Shown one piece after another: positions 55,361-63,459 of a stretch of DNA of 64,000 nt; the first letter of the stretch is position 1, and every line of letters starts with the position of its first letter. The notes below the pieces were generated by a model. It made no database searches, was not told the DNA's origin, and was given only the letters and a program-made list of their open reading frames with translations. Source of the stretch: Portibacter marinus (GTDB lineage Bacteria; Bacteroidota; Bacteroidia; Chitinophagales; Saprospiraceae). The stretch covers positions 124,001-188,000 of the forward strand of contig NZ_JAJNKB010000003.1 of NCBI RefSeq assembly GCF_021533195.1, given 5' to 3'. The position numbers and the translations under genes are program-made.

Positions 55361-56236
55361 ATGTCCAGCAATGATAAATTGGTAATCGAAGAAAGATCCA
55401 GGAGTATTGGAAATTTTATGGTAGGAAGGCTTTTACCATTTCGAAAAAAGCGGCAAGTAGGACCATTTACGTTTGTAGATCATATGGGGCCTATAGATCT
55501 GGGCAACGATCGGTGGATTGATGTTGACCAGCATCCACACATAGGATTATGTACTTTTACCTATTTATTTGAAGGAGAGATAGAGCATAAAGATAGTACA
55601 GGAGCTGTACAAATCATCAGGTCAGGAGACGTGGGATTAATGACTTCAGGCAAAGGTGTTACCCATACGGAGAGAACACCAGCTGCATCGAGGAATAAGA
55701 AAAACCAAAGGCTACATGGCTACCAAATATGGATCGCACTACCCATTGACAAGGAAGAAATAGAGCCGAGATTTGATTTCATAAGATCTGAAAAGTTACC
55801 CACCTGGAAACATAATGATTTATCAATCAAATTATTAGCTGGAAAAGCATTTGGTCGCGAATCTTCTTTGCCAATCAGCTCAGATCTCTTTGTTTTACAT
55901 ATTGAGGCCGATGACGACAACTCTTTTGAGATCAATGGGGAGTTAAAAGGTGAAATTGGATTTCTGGTCAACAAGGGAAAAATTATAGAAGATGGAGAAG
56001 AGATTACTGAAGGACAATTAATGATCTCTAAAACAGAAGACACTTGTAGCGTGGCGCTAAATAAAGGAACTAGGCTGCTCGTATTCGGAGGTAAGGCTTT
56101 AGAGGAGCCCCGCTATTTATATTGGAATTTTGTTTCCTCTTCTAGAGAAAGGTTGGAAAGAGCAAAGGAAGATTGGAAAGCTCGACGTTTTCCAAAGGTG
56201 AAAGGTGATGACACCTATATTCCATTGCCCTCCTGA
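55361..56236 (+). CDS. pirin family protein
   Basis: The 291-residue protein is a bicupin of the pirin family. The N-terminal cupin has the iron ligands in DQHPHIGLCTFTYLFEGEIE (two His), a Glu/His region HKDSTGAVQIIRSGDVGLMT and SGKGVTHTERTP (His and Glu). RRFPKVKGDDTYIPLPS forms the C-terminal tail, as in bacterial pirins. Some pirins act as quercetin dioxygenases, others as regulators; the role here cannot be told. No signal peptide is present. A tRNA-Pro gene follows 97 bases later on the same strand. Confidence 0.9.
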   Translation: MSSNDKLVIEERSRSIGNFMVGRLLPFRKKRQVGPFTFVDHMGPIDLGNDRWIDVDQHPHIGLCTFTYLFEGEIEHKDSTGAVQIIRSGDVGLMTSGKGVTHTERTPAASRNKKNQRLHGYQIWIALPIDKEEIEPRFDFIRSEKLPTWKHNDLSIKLLAGKAFGRESSLPISSDLFVLHIEADDDNSFEINGELKGEIGFLVNKGKIIEDGEEITEGQLMISKTEDTCSVALNKGTRLLVFGGKALEEPRYLYWNFVSSSRERLERAKEDWKARRFPKVKGDDTYIPLPS

Positions 56237-56288
56237 ATCCGAACGATAGTAAATTATCAGCTGTAGTATTAAAAAAGGGTGAACAATC

Positions 56289-56319
56289 TTTGTCATTTGG
56301 TTGAGGTTTTTGATATTTG
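56289..56319 (+). promoter_or_regulatory. promoter-like pair before tRNA-Pro
   Basis: TTTG at 56289-56292, 19 bases, then GATATTTG at 56312-56319, one mismatch from TAnnTTTG. The tRNA begins 15 bases later. Confidence 0.45.
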
Positions 56320-56333
56320 GCATGAATTAAAAT

Positions 56334-56407
56334 CGGAATGTGGCGCAGCCCGGTAGCGCACACGTCTGGGGGGCGTGGGGTCGCTGGTTCGAATCCAGTC
56401 ATTCCGA
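56334..56407 (+). tRNA. tRNA-Pro (anticodon GGG)
   Basis: The cloverleaf folds fully: acceptor CGGAATG with CATTCCG, D arm GCGC/GCGC around AGCCCGGTA, anticodon stem CACGT/GCGTG with loop CTGGGGG (anticodon GGG), and T arm GCTGG-TTCGAAT-CCAGT. The discriminator base is A. CCA is not encoded (the genome reads ACAA), so the end must be added by nucleotidyltransferase. The total is 74 bases. Confidence 0.95.
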
Positions 56408-56438
56408 CAAGCGCGAAGCCAATGCGACTTTCAAGCTA

Positions 56439-56583
56439 CTTTCAAGTGGCAGAAAATGAAGCCGGGCTTTGCTCAAAGCATTTTTCTGCAGCTTGAAAGC
56501 TGAGGCGAAGGCCGAAGATTGGATTCGCATTTCCAGCGGATCCATTCTGGATCGCCCTCAAGCAATCCTTTTTGCTTGTGGGC
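56439..56583. repeat. two large hairpins downstream of tRNA-Pro
   Basis: The 340-base spacer 56408-56747 has no convincing gene. A first inverted repeat pairs CTTTCAAGTGGCAGAAAATG (56439-56458) with 56478-56499, with a small mismatch and a bulge; smaller hairpins sit in its loop. A second one pairs GCCCTCAAGCAA (56554-56565) with TTGCTTGTGGGC (56572-56583), one mismatch. Bases are less AT-rich here than in most spacers. It may be a structured RNA, a processing region of the tRNA transcript, or a decayed repeat. Confidence 0.45.
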
Positions 56584-56747
56584 TTAAGGGTTTTTGAAGA
56601 AGCTTTGCACGATTGGCTTGAAAAGTTAATATCCATTTCTCATTTCCCGTCTAACCGCTTCAGAATCTTCGCCTGTTTAACTTAAGTCAGCTAGATTTTT
56701 AAGGGAAAGCAATGATATGGTAAAATCGCTTTCGTTCAGAACTCCCC

Positions 56748-59258
56748 TTAATCCGGGCAGCCGTCAAGCGAGGCTTTAAAATTATTATTGGCCTCTGCGT
56801 GAAATCCTGGTGCCAATGTTACAAAATTTCCTGCGCTGTAAGTCACATCAGTACCTTGACCACCAGTGATGATACGATCAGAATATATGCCATAGCTCGC
56901 TGAGTGGAACTGTGTTCCTGTAGAATAAGAGGGACTCTGATCATTTGCGGACGTTAAAGTAAGGTTAACAGGACAAGAACCAACATGGGGTGTCCTCCAC
57001 ATACCTCGACCAAAGGTGCCTGCATATAAATATCCTTCATGCACTACCAAATCTTCTACTCTCGTTTTGGGTAGACCTGCTGAAAACCAAGCCCAATTGG
57101 TCATCGAATCATCTTTGTAAAATACACCAAAATCAGTCCCGATATAAATCCCATTGTTGGAACCCGGCAAATACTCAATGCAGTATACGGGAACATTAGG
57201 TAAGTTAGCCGTAACATTGACCCACGGATCTACACCCTGACCACCAGTGGTACTTTTATAAACCTTCATACCATCTCCGTAACCATAAAATCCTACCCAT
57301 ATCTCATTTACATCATTTGGATTGACTGCCATACTACTGATGTTGAGACTGCTCATAGGCAAACCATTATCGATATTGATAAAATTAGGTTTTGAAAGGT
57401 GAATATTTGTAACCAATTTCAATTCACGGAGATTAGAGATGTACATCCTATTTGGATTATTTCTACTCATTACCAAAGTTTCTATTTTCAAATCAGTCCG
57501 ATTGAAACCTGGATCAAAAATAGTCCAATTTTGACCTTGATCGAAAGACCTTGCAATGTCAAACGCAGCACTGAAAATAGTATCATAGTTAGTAGGATGA
57601 TGTGTAAACACACCTTTCCAAATATCGCCCAGTTGAGACGGTGGAGAAATATCTATCCAATTCCCCCCATTAACAGAACGATACCTTCTACTTTGGGTAG
57701 AAGCGTATCTGACATTTTCTGACGGGTCATAAAAGCATTCCAACCCATCACCACCTAAGGTACGGTAAGCACTTGGATCGCCAAGATGCCAATCGTGAGT
57801 ACCGCAGTCCTGAGACCCCGCCATGTATTGATTATCCTTGATGGCAATATCGTAAATCTGGTTTATTGTCAAGCCATCTGTAATATTGACATAACTTACT
57901 CCGAAATCATCTGTGTAAGTGATTCCTCCGTCCGTACCTATAAAAAGCCGGTTTCCCACCCATTCAAACCAGTGAATATCCGGGTGAATCTTAGGAATGT
58001 TTTCATTTCCATCAGGGACAGCAATGCGAGTATAAGTAGACCCTGTATTATTTGACTTCCATAGATTTACAGCTCCCAGAAAAACAACATTAGGAGCACC
58101 CGGCTGAATCGTCATCTCTAGATTGTAATCACATTGTGTACTAACCATATCCGTATCCTCATCCCTCATGATGAAATTAGCTCCGTCATCCGTGGATAAA
58201 AACATCCTGTGATATCCCCAAAAGCCTGTACCTTTTGCATTTCTCCCAAACATAACATATATCCAATCCGGCGCATCCTCACTTACAGCTACTGCTACTC
58301 TGCTCCAATTAAGTGTATGTGGAACAGAACCAGTAACGTTAAGCGTTGACCAAGAATCCCCCCCATTGTAGGACCTGGCAAGCGTATTATTTGTTCCTGC
58401 ATATAAGGTATCGGAAGAACCAGGTTTAAATTCAATGTCAAAAACGACCTTATTGCTATATTCCTGTGTTTCAGTATTCCAGCCATCAGTAGTCTTAAAA
58501 ATACCAATACTTGTAGCTAAAAACATGACATCCGGATCACCTGGATCTGCAATCATTTTATAGGTATTTATAAGTTCATTTTCGGCAAAAGACATTCCAG
58601 TCGTTACCCAATCGTAACCCCCATTTGTACTTTTAAGTACACCCATGGAAGGCGTATCAAATCCGTCACCACCACCAGTGGCTATATAGATTACATTGGG
58701 ATTGTCTGATCTTATGACAATGCTGCTTACTCCCAAATTATCCATTCCAGGATTTAAATTTAACCAATTACCTCCCAGATCATAAGTCACCCAAATCCCA
58801 CCCACCGGTGTTCCTACAAAGATGACATTTGGATTAGTAGGATGAACAGCAATACAATTAATCCTGCCGTTATTCGGATAGTCCTTATTGGTGGTACCAG
58901 GCATAATGTTTTCCCAATCGCCATGAACATTCCTTGTCACACCTTGCGGAACAACAGTCAAAGGATTACGCGACAGAAACCGTTTTTTCTCCTTAAAATT
59001 ACGAGCGACATAGTTGACAATTTTACCATCCTCACCCAGATGTGGTTGCATTTGATTTTTCCATCGCTGGTAAAATTTATTTGCCTTTCCACCTGCTTGA
59101 CTTTCCTGATCGTTTTGTAAATCTTCAAACTTCTTTTCTATACTATGTAGCGCTCTGTCTTTATTGATGTCAATGTTAGAAAAGGGTACTTGACCATGAG
59201 AGATAAATTTCAAAAGACCGATGAAACCTATAACAAACATATATCTATTCCGTTTCAT
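56748..59258 (-). CDS. secreted BNR/sortilin-like beta-propeller protein with 3-coathanger C-terminus
   Basis: The 836-residue protein has a signal peptide (hydrophobic 7-21), an N-terminal helical pro-like part with HLGEDGKIVNYVARNFKEKK, then a long region (about 110-745) of repeats with Ser/Thr-x-Asp/Asn-Gly-Gly-x-x-W signatures such as STNGGYDWVTTG and SYNGGDSWSTLN. These are BNR/VPS10 beta-propeller repeats of glycosidase-like secreted proteins. The end (about 765-836) has YSAGNFVTLAPGFHAEANNN and a final Cys, the 3-coathanger stack type seen in Saprospiraceae secreted proteins. No classical T9SS sorting domain is seen. The start overlaps the stop of the upstream gene by four bases. Confidence 0.78.
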   Translation of the reverse strand: MKRNRYMFVIGFIGLLKFISHGQVPFSNIDINKDRALHSIEKKFEDLQNDQESQAGGKANKFYQRWKNQMQPHLGEDGKIVNYVARNFKEKKRFLSRNPLTVVPQGVTRNVHGDWENIMPGTTNKDYPNNGRINCIAVHPTNPNVIFVGTPVGGIWVTYDLGGNWLNLNPGMDNLGVSSIVIRSDNPNVIYIATGGGDGFDTPSMGVLKSTNGGYDWVTTGMSFAENELINTYKMIADPGDPDVMFLATSIGIFKTTDGWNTETQEYSNKVVFDIEFKPGSSDTLYAGTNNTLARSYNGGDSWSTLNVTGSVPHTLNWSRVAVAVSEDAPDWIYVMFGRNAKGTGFWGYHRMFLSTDDGANFIMRDEDTDMVSTQCDYNLEMTIQPGAPNVVFLGAVNLWKSNNTGSTYTRIAVPDGNENIPKIHPDIHWFEWVGNRLFIGTDGGITYTDDFGVSYVNITDGLTINQIYDIAIKDNQYMAGSQDCGTHDWHLGDPSAYRTLGGDGLECFYDPSENVRYASTQSRRYRSVNGGNWIDISPPSQLGDIWKGVFTHHPTNYDTIFSAAFDIARSFDQGQNWTIFDPGFNRTDLKIETLVMSRNNPNRMYISNLRELKLVTNIHLSKPNFINIDNGLPMSSLNISSMAVNPNDVNEIWVGFYGYGDGMKVYKSTTGGQGVDPWVNVTANLPNVPVYCIEYLPGSNNGIYIGTDFGVFYKDDSMTNWAWFSAGLPKTRVEDLVVHEGYLYAGTFGRGMWRTPHVGSCPVNLTLTSANDQSPSYSTGTQFHSASYGIYSDRIITGGQGTDVTYSAGNFVTLAPGFHAEANNNFKASLDGCPD

Positions 59259-60727
59259 TTGCTATTCTTTTTGATCATTGAATCTTCTAGCTGCCTTATT
59301 CTCTTATTCTGTTCAATCAAGTAAAGCGTTAACTCTTCTATTTTTTCTAAAAGTAACCGGTTGGTTTCACCTACCTGAATACCACCTTCTGCATGAACTT
59401 CACTTGCACTAGGAATTCCAGGTAAGTGCTTATTTTGGTTGATGAATTGATCTACATCTTCTAAACTCATTAGTCCATATGATTCATCAAACACATAGTC
59501 GGGCCAATTGTCGCTCATCCTCACCATTAGTTCTTCGCCTATGATTTTACCATCCACAGAAAGTCTGTAACCACTTACACCGGCCAGATTTCCAATTCTT
59601 ACTTCATTGGAAAAATAGCTATTTCCAACAGAGTATATGGACCAGCTATAAGCATTAGTGCTGGGCTGAGAAGTACTGGCTACAGTATATAAGGCGTATT
59701 TGTTTCCCTGGCCAGTGGCTGAAACCTGGCTATAAACACCATAGGCATCGGTATTTGCACTATTGGGATTGGCTAAAAATCTACCTCCATATATATTGCC
59801 ATTGCTGGCAGAATTACCATAAGCAGAAGCATAAATGCCATAGCGAGGACCGGACCCGAGAGATGAGGATTCTATTCTTGCCCCATACTTAGAACTCGCA
59901 CCACTATAGTTATTGTTGATATTTAACCCCCTACTCTCCTCCGTATTGATATCCAGTGTATAGGAGGGGTCGTTTGTGCCGATACCCACTCTTCCCTCTG
60001 TTCCTGTAACTGAAAGCACATCTTTATCTCCTCCTCCTAGAATTAATCGATTGTTAGTTCCTTTAGAATAAATACGACCGGTCCCAGCTCCAGCTCCGTC
60101 TACTGCAATTCCAAAGGCCATTCGGTTAGTGGCGGAACCTAACATCAGCACACCATCTGTACTTTGAAGATCCCACTCATTGCCATTAATATGCATTAGG
60201 ACTTTAGGGTCAATGGTGTTTATTCCTATATGACCATTGCTTAAAACCGCTAGTCGCTCTCCCTTATTATAAAGCCTCCAACTCTCTGAAAGACCGTCAT
60301 AATAGTGCCACATTCGACCTATGCTGTCCGTGGCATAGCCCAAAAAAGGTTTGCCTGTGGTTCCTAGGGTTTCAATATACATACCGCCGTATGAAGTGGA
60401 ATTACTTCGGATTCCGAACACCTCAGCGCCAATTGGAAAGTTTCTTCCAAGTAATAGCTGACCGGATTGAGGTTTGAAAATGAGCCCGTTAGAATTGGAA
60501 TTTTTCGTAAAATTTAATTCGTCTCTCAAAGGGTTGTAGTAGATTCCTGTTTTGAGATTTCCCCTTTGGAAAAACTCGATACCATTCAACAAAGTAGACT
60601 CCAGTCGAATATTGCCATTTTGCAGGTGAAGTAATTCCTCTGGGTTATTGGTACCTATTCCGACATTTTGCGCGCATATTGTGGAAGTTGTGAATAGGAT
60701 GAAATACAATAAATAGTATGTTTTCAT
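59255..60727 (-). CDS. secreted tail-fibre-like protein
   Basis: The ATG at 60727 (MKTYYLLYFILFTTSTICAQ) gives a signal peptide and 490 residues; the open frame upstream is not used. The mature protein begins NVGIGTNNPEELLHLQNGNI, the usual motif of Bacteroidota surface proteins built like phage tail fibres, and repeats a variant (VGIGTNDPSYTLDINTEES) mid-way. The C-terminus has WPDYVFDESYGLMSLEDVDQ, NKHLPGIPSASEVHAEGG and a coiled coil (LLLEKIEELTLYLIEQNKRI). Such proteins are probably trimeric and on the cell surface; the role is unknown. It is the first gene of a two-gene unit with the BNR protein (ATGA overlap at 59255-59258). The 340-base spacer before it (60728-61067) has no gene. Confidence 0.72.
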   Translation of the reverse strand: MKTYYLLYFILFTTSTICAQNVGIGTNNPEELLHLQNGNIRLESTLLNGIEFFQRGNLKTGIYYNPLRDELNFTKNSNSNGLIFKPQSGQLLLGRNFPIGAEVFGIRSNSTSYGGMYIETLGTTGKPFLGYATDSIGRMWHYYDGLSESWRLYNKGERLAVLSNGHIGINTIDPKVLMHINGNEWDLQSTDGVLMLGSATNRMAFGIAVDGAGAGTGRIYSKGTNNRLILGGGDKDVLSVTGTEGRVGIGTNDPSYTLDINTEESRGLNINNNYSGASSKYGARIESSSLGSGPRYGIYASAYGNSASNGNIYGGRFLANPNSANTDAYGVYSQVSATGQGNKYALYTVASTSQPSTNAYSWSIYSVGNSYFSNEVRIGNLAGVSGYRLSVDGKIIGEELMVRMSDNWPDYVFDESYGLMSLEDVDQFINQNKHLPGIPSASEVHAEGGIQVGETNRLLLEKIEELTLYLIEQNKRIRQLEDSMIKKNSK

Positions 60728-60997
60728 ATCAGTTTTTATTTTTAAACTACTACGAAATGAGTGAAATCGAAAGATCTGATTCGCAGATGGGCAATTTGAT
60801 TTTGTATTGAGTACAATTGAATCTTTAATTGGGACTGCCTCAATGATCATGGGTTGGCGAAATATAAACGCTGTGAGGGATCACCAGCTCATCAAGCATC
60901 CAACGCATGAAAAGCTGTACCGAAACTCTATTAAGCTTAGTAGATTTGGTCTATTTAAAAAGTAAAGACTGAATTAAATTTGTCCTCAAAAAAATTC

Positions 60998-61053
60998 ATT
61001 TGTTGTAAACAAATATTGTTTTAAACTGTGTTTAATGTGAAAACATTTTTCAC
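60998..61053 (+). promoter_or_regulatory. two inverted repeats upstream of yceI
   Basis: ATTTGTT-GTA-AACAAAT (60998-61014) and GTGAAAA-CAT-TTTTCAC (61037-61053) are both perfect 7-3-7 inverted repeats. The second lies 14 bases before the ATG. They have different sequences, so they may bind different regulators or the second may form a hairpin in the leader. Confidence 0.4.
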
Positions 61054-61067
61054 CAAAAATTTATATC

Positions 61068-61583
61068 ATGTCAACAACAAAATGGGTCATTGACCCCACG
61101 CATTCAGAAATAGGCTTCAAAGTCAAGCATATGATGATCTCTACAGTTAAAGGCCACTTTGAGCAATTCGATGCAACTCTTGAAACAACTAATGAGAACT
61201 TTGTCAATGCAGATGTCGAAGTAAAAATTTCAACCGACTCTATACATACTAAGAACAAAGATCGAGATCAGCATTTGAAGTCAGATGATTTTTTCAATGC
61301 TGAGAAATTCCCTAACATCATTTTTAAATCAAAATCGTTTGATGGAAACCAAATGATAGGAGATCTCACTATTAGAGATGTCACTAAAGAAGTAAAACTT
61401 GATGTAGATTATAACGGCACCGCTGTTGACCCATATGGAAATACTAAAGCAGGATTTGAAATCACCGGAACCCTCAATAGAAAAGAGTTTGGACTACAGT
61501 GGAATGCTATTACAGAAGCGGGTAACATTGTGGTAGCAGATCAGATCAAAATGACCATAGATGCTCAATTCGTCAAACAGTAG
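61068..61583 (+). CDS. YceI family protein
   Basis: The 171-residue protein is a YceI-type lipocalin-fold barrel that binds isoprenoid or fatty-acid-like ligands. Family features are TKWVIDPTHSEIGFKVKHMM at the start, ISTDSIHTKNKDRDQHLKSD followed by FFNAEKFPNIIFKSKSF, GDLTIRDVTKEVKLDV, and KAGFEITGTLNRKEFGLQWN. It has no signal peptide, so unlike E. coli YceI it is cytoplasmic. It stands alone between two inverted repeats upstream and a 14-bp terminator downstream. Its role is unknown; expression in related bacteria is often stress-linked. Confidence 0.93.
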   Translation: MSTTKWVIDPTHSEIGFKVKHMMISTVKGHFEQFDATLETTNENFVNADVEVKISTDSIHTKNKDRDQHLKSDDFFNAEKFPNIIFKSKSFDGNQMIGDLTIRDVTKEVKLDVDYNGTAVDPYGNTKAGFEITGTLNRKEFGLQWNAITEAGNIVVADQIKMTIDAQFVKQ

Positions 61584-61599
61584 ATGATTAAAAGGCTAA

Positions 61600-61643
61600 A
61601 TATTGATGGAATCAGGACCAAAAGCGATTCCATCAATATATTT
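61600..61643 (+). terminator. intrinsic terminator after yceI
   Basis: ATATTGATGGAATC (61600-61613) pairs perfectly over 14 bp with GATTCCATCAATAT (61626-61639), loop of 12 bases, followed by ATTTT. It separates yceI from the convergent gene at 61754. Confidence 0.75.
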
Positions 61644-61753
61644 TAATCTTATCCGAAAGTACTAGGTTCATCTACCACCATTCAAAAGTGTGAAAGAGAT
61701 GGAATGATCGCTAAGATTTTTGCTGACTTTCAGCCGATTCAGGCGCCACAGCA

Positions 61754-62269
61754 TCATTTCGAGCGATTATATTGAATCCTCCAGTTCAGCTGCCAGTTTT
61801 TACCATCGTCAGTAGATCGTTCCCAATCCCAGGTAAAGGAATCTTCTTGAATATCGTAAAACCTCATTCTATTGATAAACTGAGTTCCATCCGGCATGGT
61901 TCCTGGCTCTGCCAATTGAAATATTCTTTGATCTCCATCCATGATTCCAATCAAATTGATAAACCCTCCCTGGCTGTCTGCCCATGCCTGATGCCACTTT
62001 CCATCACGAGGATCAAATGTACTGATACTCATTCCCAGGTAACCATTGAAGTTCCCCTCAGTTGCTTTAAAATTTTCCTGGATTACCCGACCTTTCAATG
62101 TCTTTTCAATAACATTTTTGCCCTTTCCACCTTCCCAGGTCAGGTCCCATTCGCCAACCCAGAAGTCAAGTTTAGAAAGATCTTCCTCAGAAGGTTGATT
62201 ATTGGCTTGCGAAAATGCCAGTCCTATTGTAGCCGTTATAATAATAGGTAACAAGAATAATCTTTTCAT
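61754..62269 (-). CDS. secreted DUF1579-like protein
   Basis: The 171-residue protein has a signal peptide (ending GLAFSQ) and one lipocalin-like domain with KLDFWVGEWDLTWEGGKGKN, GRVIQENFKATEGNFNGYLG, STFDPRDGKWHQAWADSQGG and the end DDGKNWQLNWRIQYNR. The pattern of a short WxGxWD start with later WxxxW strands fits DUF1579 or its relatives. Function is unknown. It is a single gene on the minus strand, divergent from the AraC-family regulator with about 170 bases between their starts. Confidence 0.72.
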   Translation of the reverse strand: MKRLFLLPIIITATIGLAFSQANNQPSEEDLSKLDFWVGEWDLTWEGGKGKNVIEKTLKGRVIQENFKATEGNFNGYLGMSISTFDPRDGKWHQAWADSQGGFINLIGIMDGDQRIFQLAEPGTMPDGTQFINRMRFYDIQEDSFTWDWERSTDDGKNWQLNWRIQYNRSK

Positions 62270-62440
62270 CCTTTAAAGTTTGCTTGAAATTAATACTACT
62301 TTCAGCTATTAGGGTTCAATTACACCTGAATCTCGTAAATATTAGTTAAATTTTATCGCCAATTGACATAGAGGAATGTCCATGGTTCAAATTTTTCATA
62401 TTCTCATGTGTCAATATTATTTCATACTCGTTCTTTAAAC

Positions 62441-63445
62441 ATGTCTTGGGAACTCATTTTATTTTTAGCTGCCGCCATTCATGGAATCGTCCTATCCATC
62501 TTGTTTTTGACGGATACTCAAAATCACAAAAAATTCTTTCTTGGACTTTATTTACTTTGCTTTTCAATTACCATTTTACATTACACTAATTACTGGGCCC
62601 AGCTTTTTAGGCTACCTTCCTATATCCAATACTTCCTGATTCTACCCTCCTGGGCAATGCCATTGGCCTTTTATCATTTTATGTCTAAAGAATTCAACAA
62701 AAAGCAATTTTGGTACCACCTGATCATACCATCACTGTTCACGATTTATTGGGTCACCATGCAATTCGTTTCCCTCTCAGCAGCCCAGTATTTAAAAGCC
62801 GCGCATATCACTTCATTCTCACTAATCGCTATTTATCTGACCTACCTGGTTCTCATTCTTCGCCACAAAATGAAGTGGACCTCTGATTGGCTATTCACAC
62901 TGGCTTTTGCATCATTTTTGGTCGGATTGGTGTCCTATAAAATAACAACCATGACCGGGACCTATACGCTGAGGTGGGATTACATTACCTGTGCAGCTTT
63001 TGTTATTTTGACGTATGCCATTACCTACTTTAGCGAGTTTACCTTTTTGAAAGAAAAAGTGCAACCCAAGTATTCTTCCAGTAGCTTGACCAAAGAGGAA
63101 GGAGAGTATCTGGTTAAAAAAATAAATAAGGTTTTGAACGAAAAGAGGTACTACGTGGAGCCCGATTTCAACCTATCCTCTTTTGCAAAAAAGCTCGGTG
63201 TCCCAAAATACAGAATTTCACAAGCCCTCAATGTTTATTCAAGTAAATCATTTTCTGAATTGGTCAATGAACTGAGAATCCAGGAAGCTAAAGAAAGGCT
63301 ATTAGAAGAAAGTGCAACTTATCTAAAACTTGAGGCGATCGGTGAAGAAGTAGGGTTCAGGAATAAGGTGTCTTTTTATTCCAATTTCAAAAAGTACGAA
63401 GGCAAGTCTCCGGGTGAGTTCAGGGAACAATTCAATAAGCATTAA
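62441..63445 (+). CDS. membrane-bound AraC family transcriptional regulator
   Basis: The ATG at 62441 (MSWELILFLAAAIHGIVLSI) is preferred over GTG 62408 and gives 335 residues. The N-terminal half (about 1-215) contains six to seven hydrophobic helices; the C-terminal part (about 240-335) is an AraC-type double HTH with YYVEPDFNLSSFAKKLGVPK, YRISQALNVYSSKSFSELVN and the conserved second half LEAIGEEVGFRNKVSFYSNF and KKYEGKSPGEFRE. This class of 7TM-AraC proteins in Bacteroidota senses something at the membrane and binds DNA directly. The target is unknown; the DUF4350-like gene 14 bases downstream and the divergent DUF1579-like gene are candidates. Confidence 0.88.
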   Translation: MSWELILFLAAAIHGIVLSILFLTDTQNHKKFFLGLYLLCFSITILHYTNYWAQLFRLPSYIQYFLILPSWAMPLAFYHFMSKEFNKKQFWYHLIIPSLFTIYWVTMQFVSLSAAQYLKAAHITSFSLIAIYLTYLVLILRHKMKWTSDWLFTLAFASFLVGLVSYKITTMTGTYTLRWDYITCAAFVILTYAITYFSEFTFLKEKVQPKYSSSSLTKEEGEYLVKKINKVLNEKRYYVEPDFNLSSFAKKLGVPKYRISQALNVYSSKSFSELVNELRIQEAKERLLEESATYLKLEAIGEEVGFRNKVSFYSNFKKYEGKSPGEFREQFNKH

Positions 63446-63459
63446 ATTTTCAGTGTCCA

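Noticed and set aside
56442-56636. 64-codon minus-strand frame after tRNA-Pro
   Set aside because: It lies on the hairpin-rich block, starts and ends inside inverted repeats, and resembles no protein family I know.
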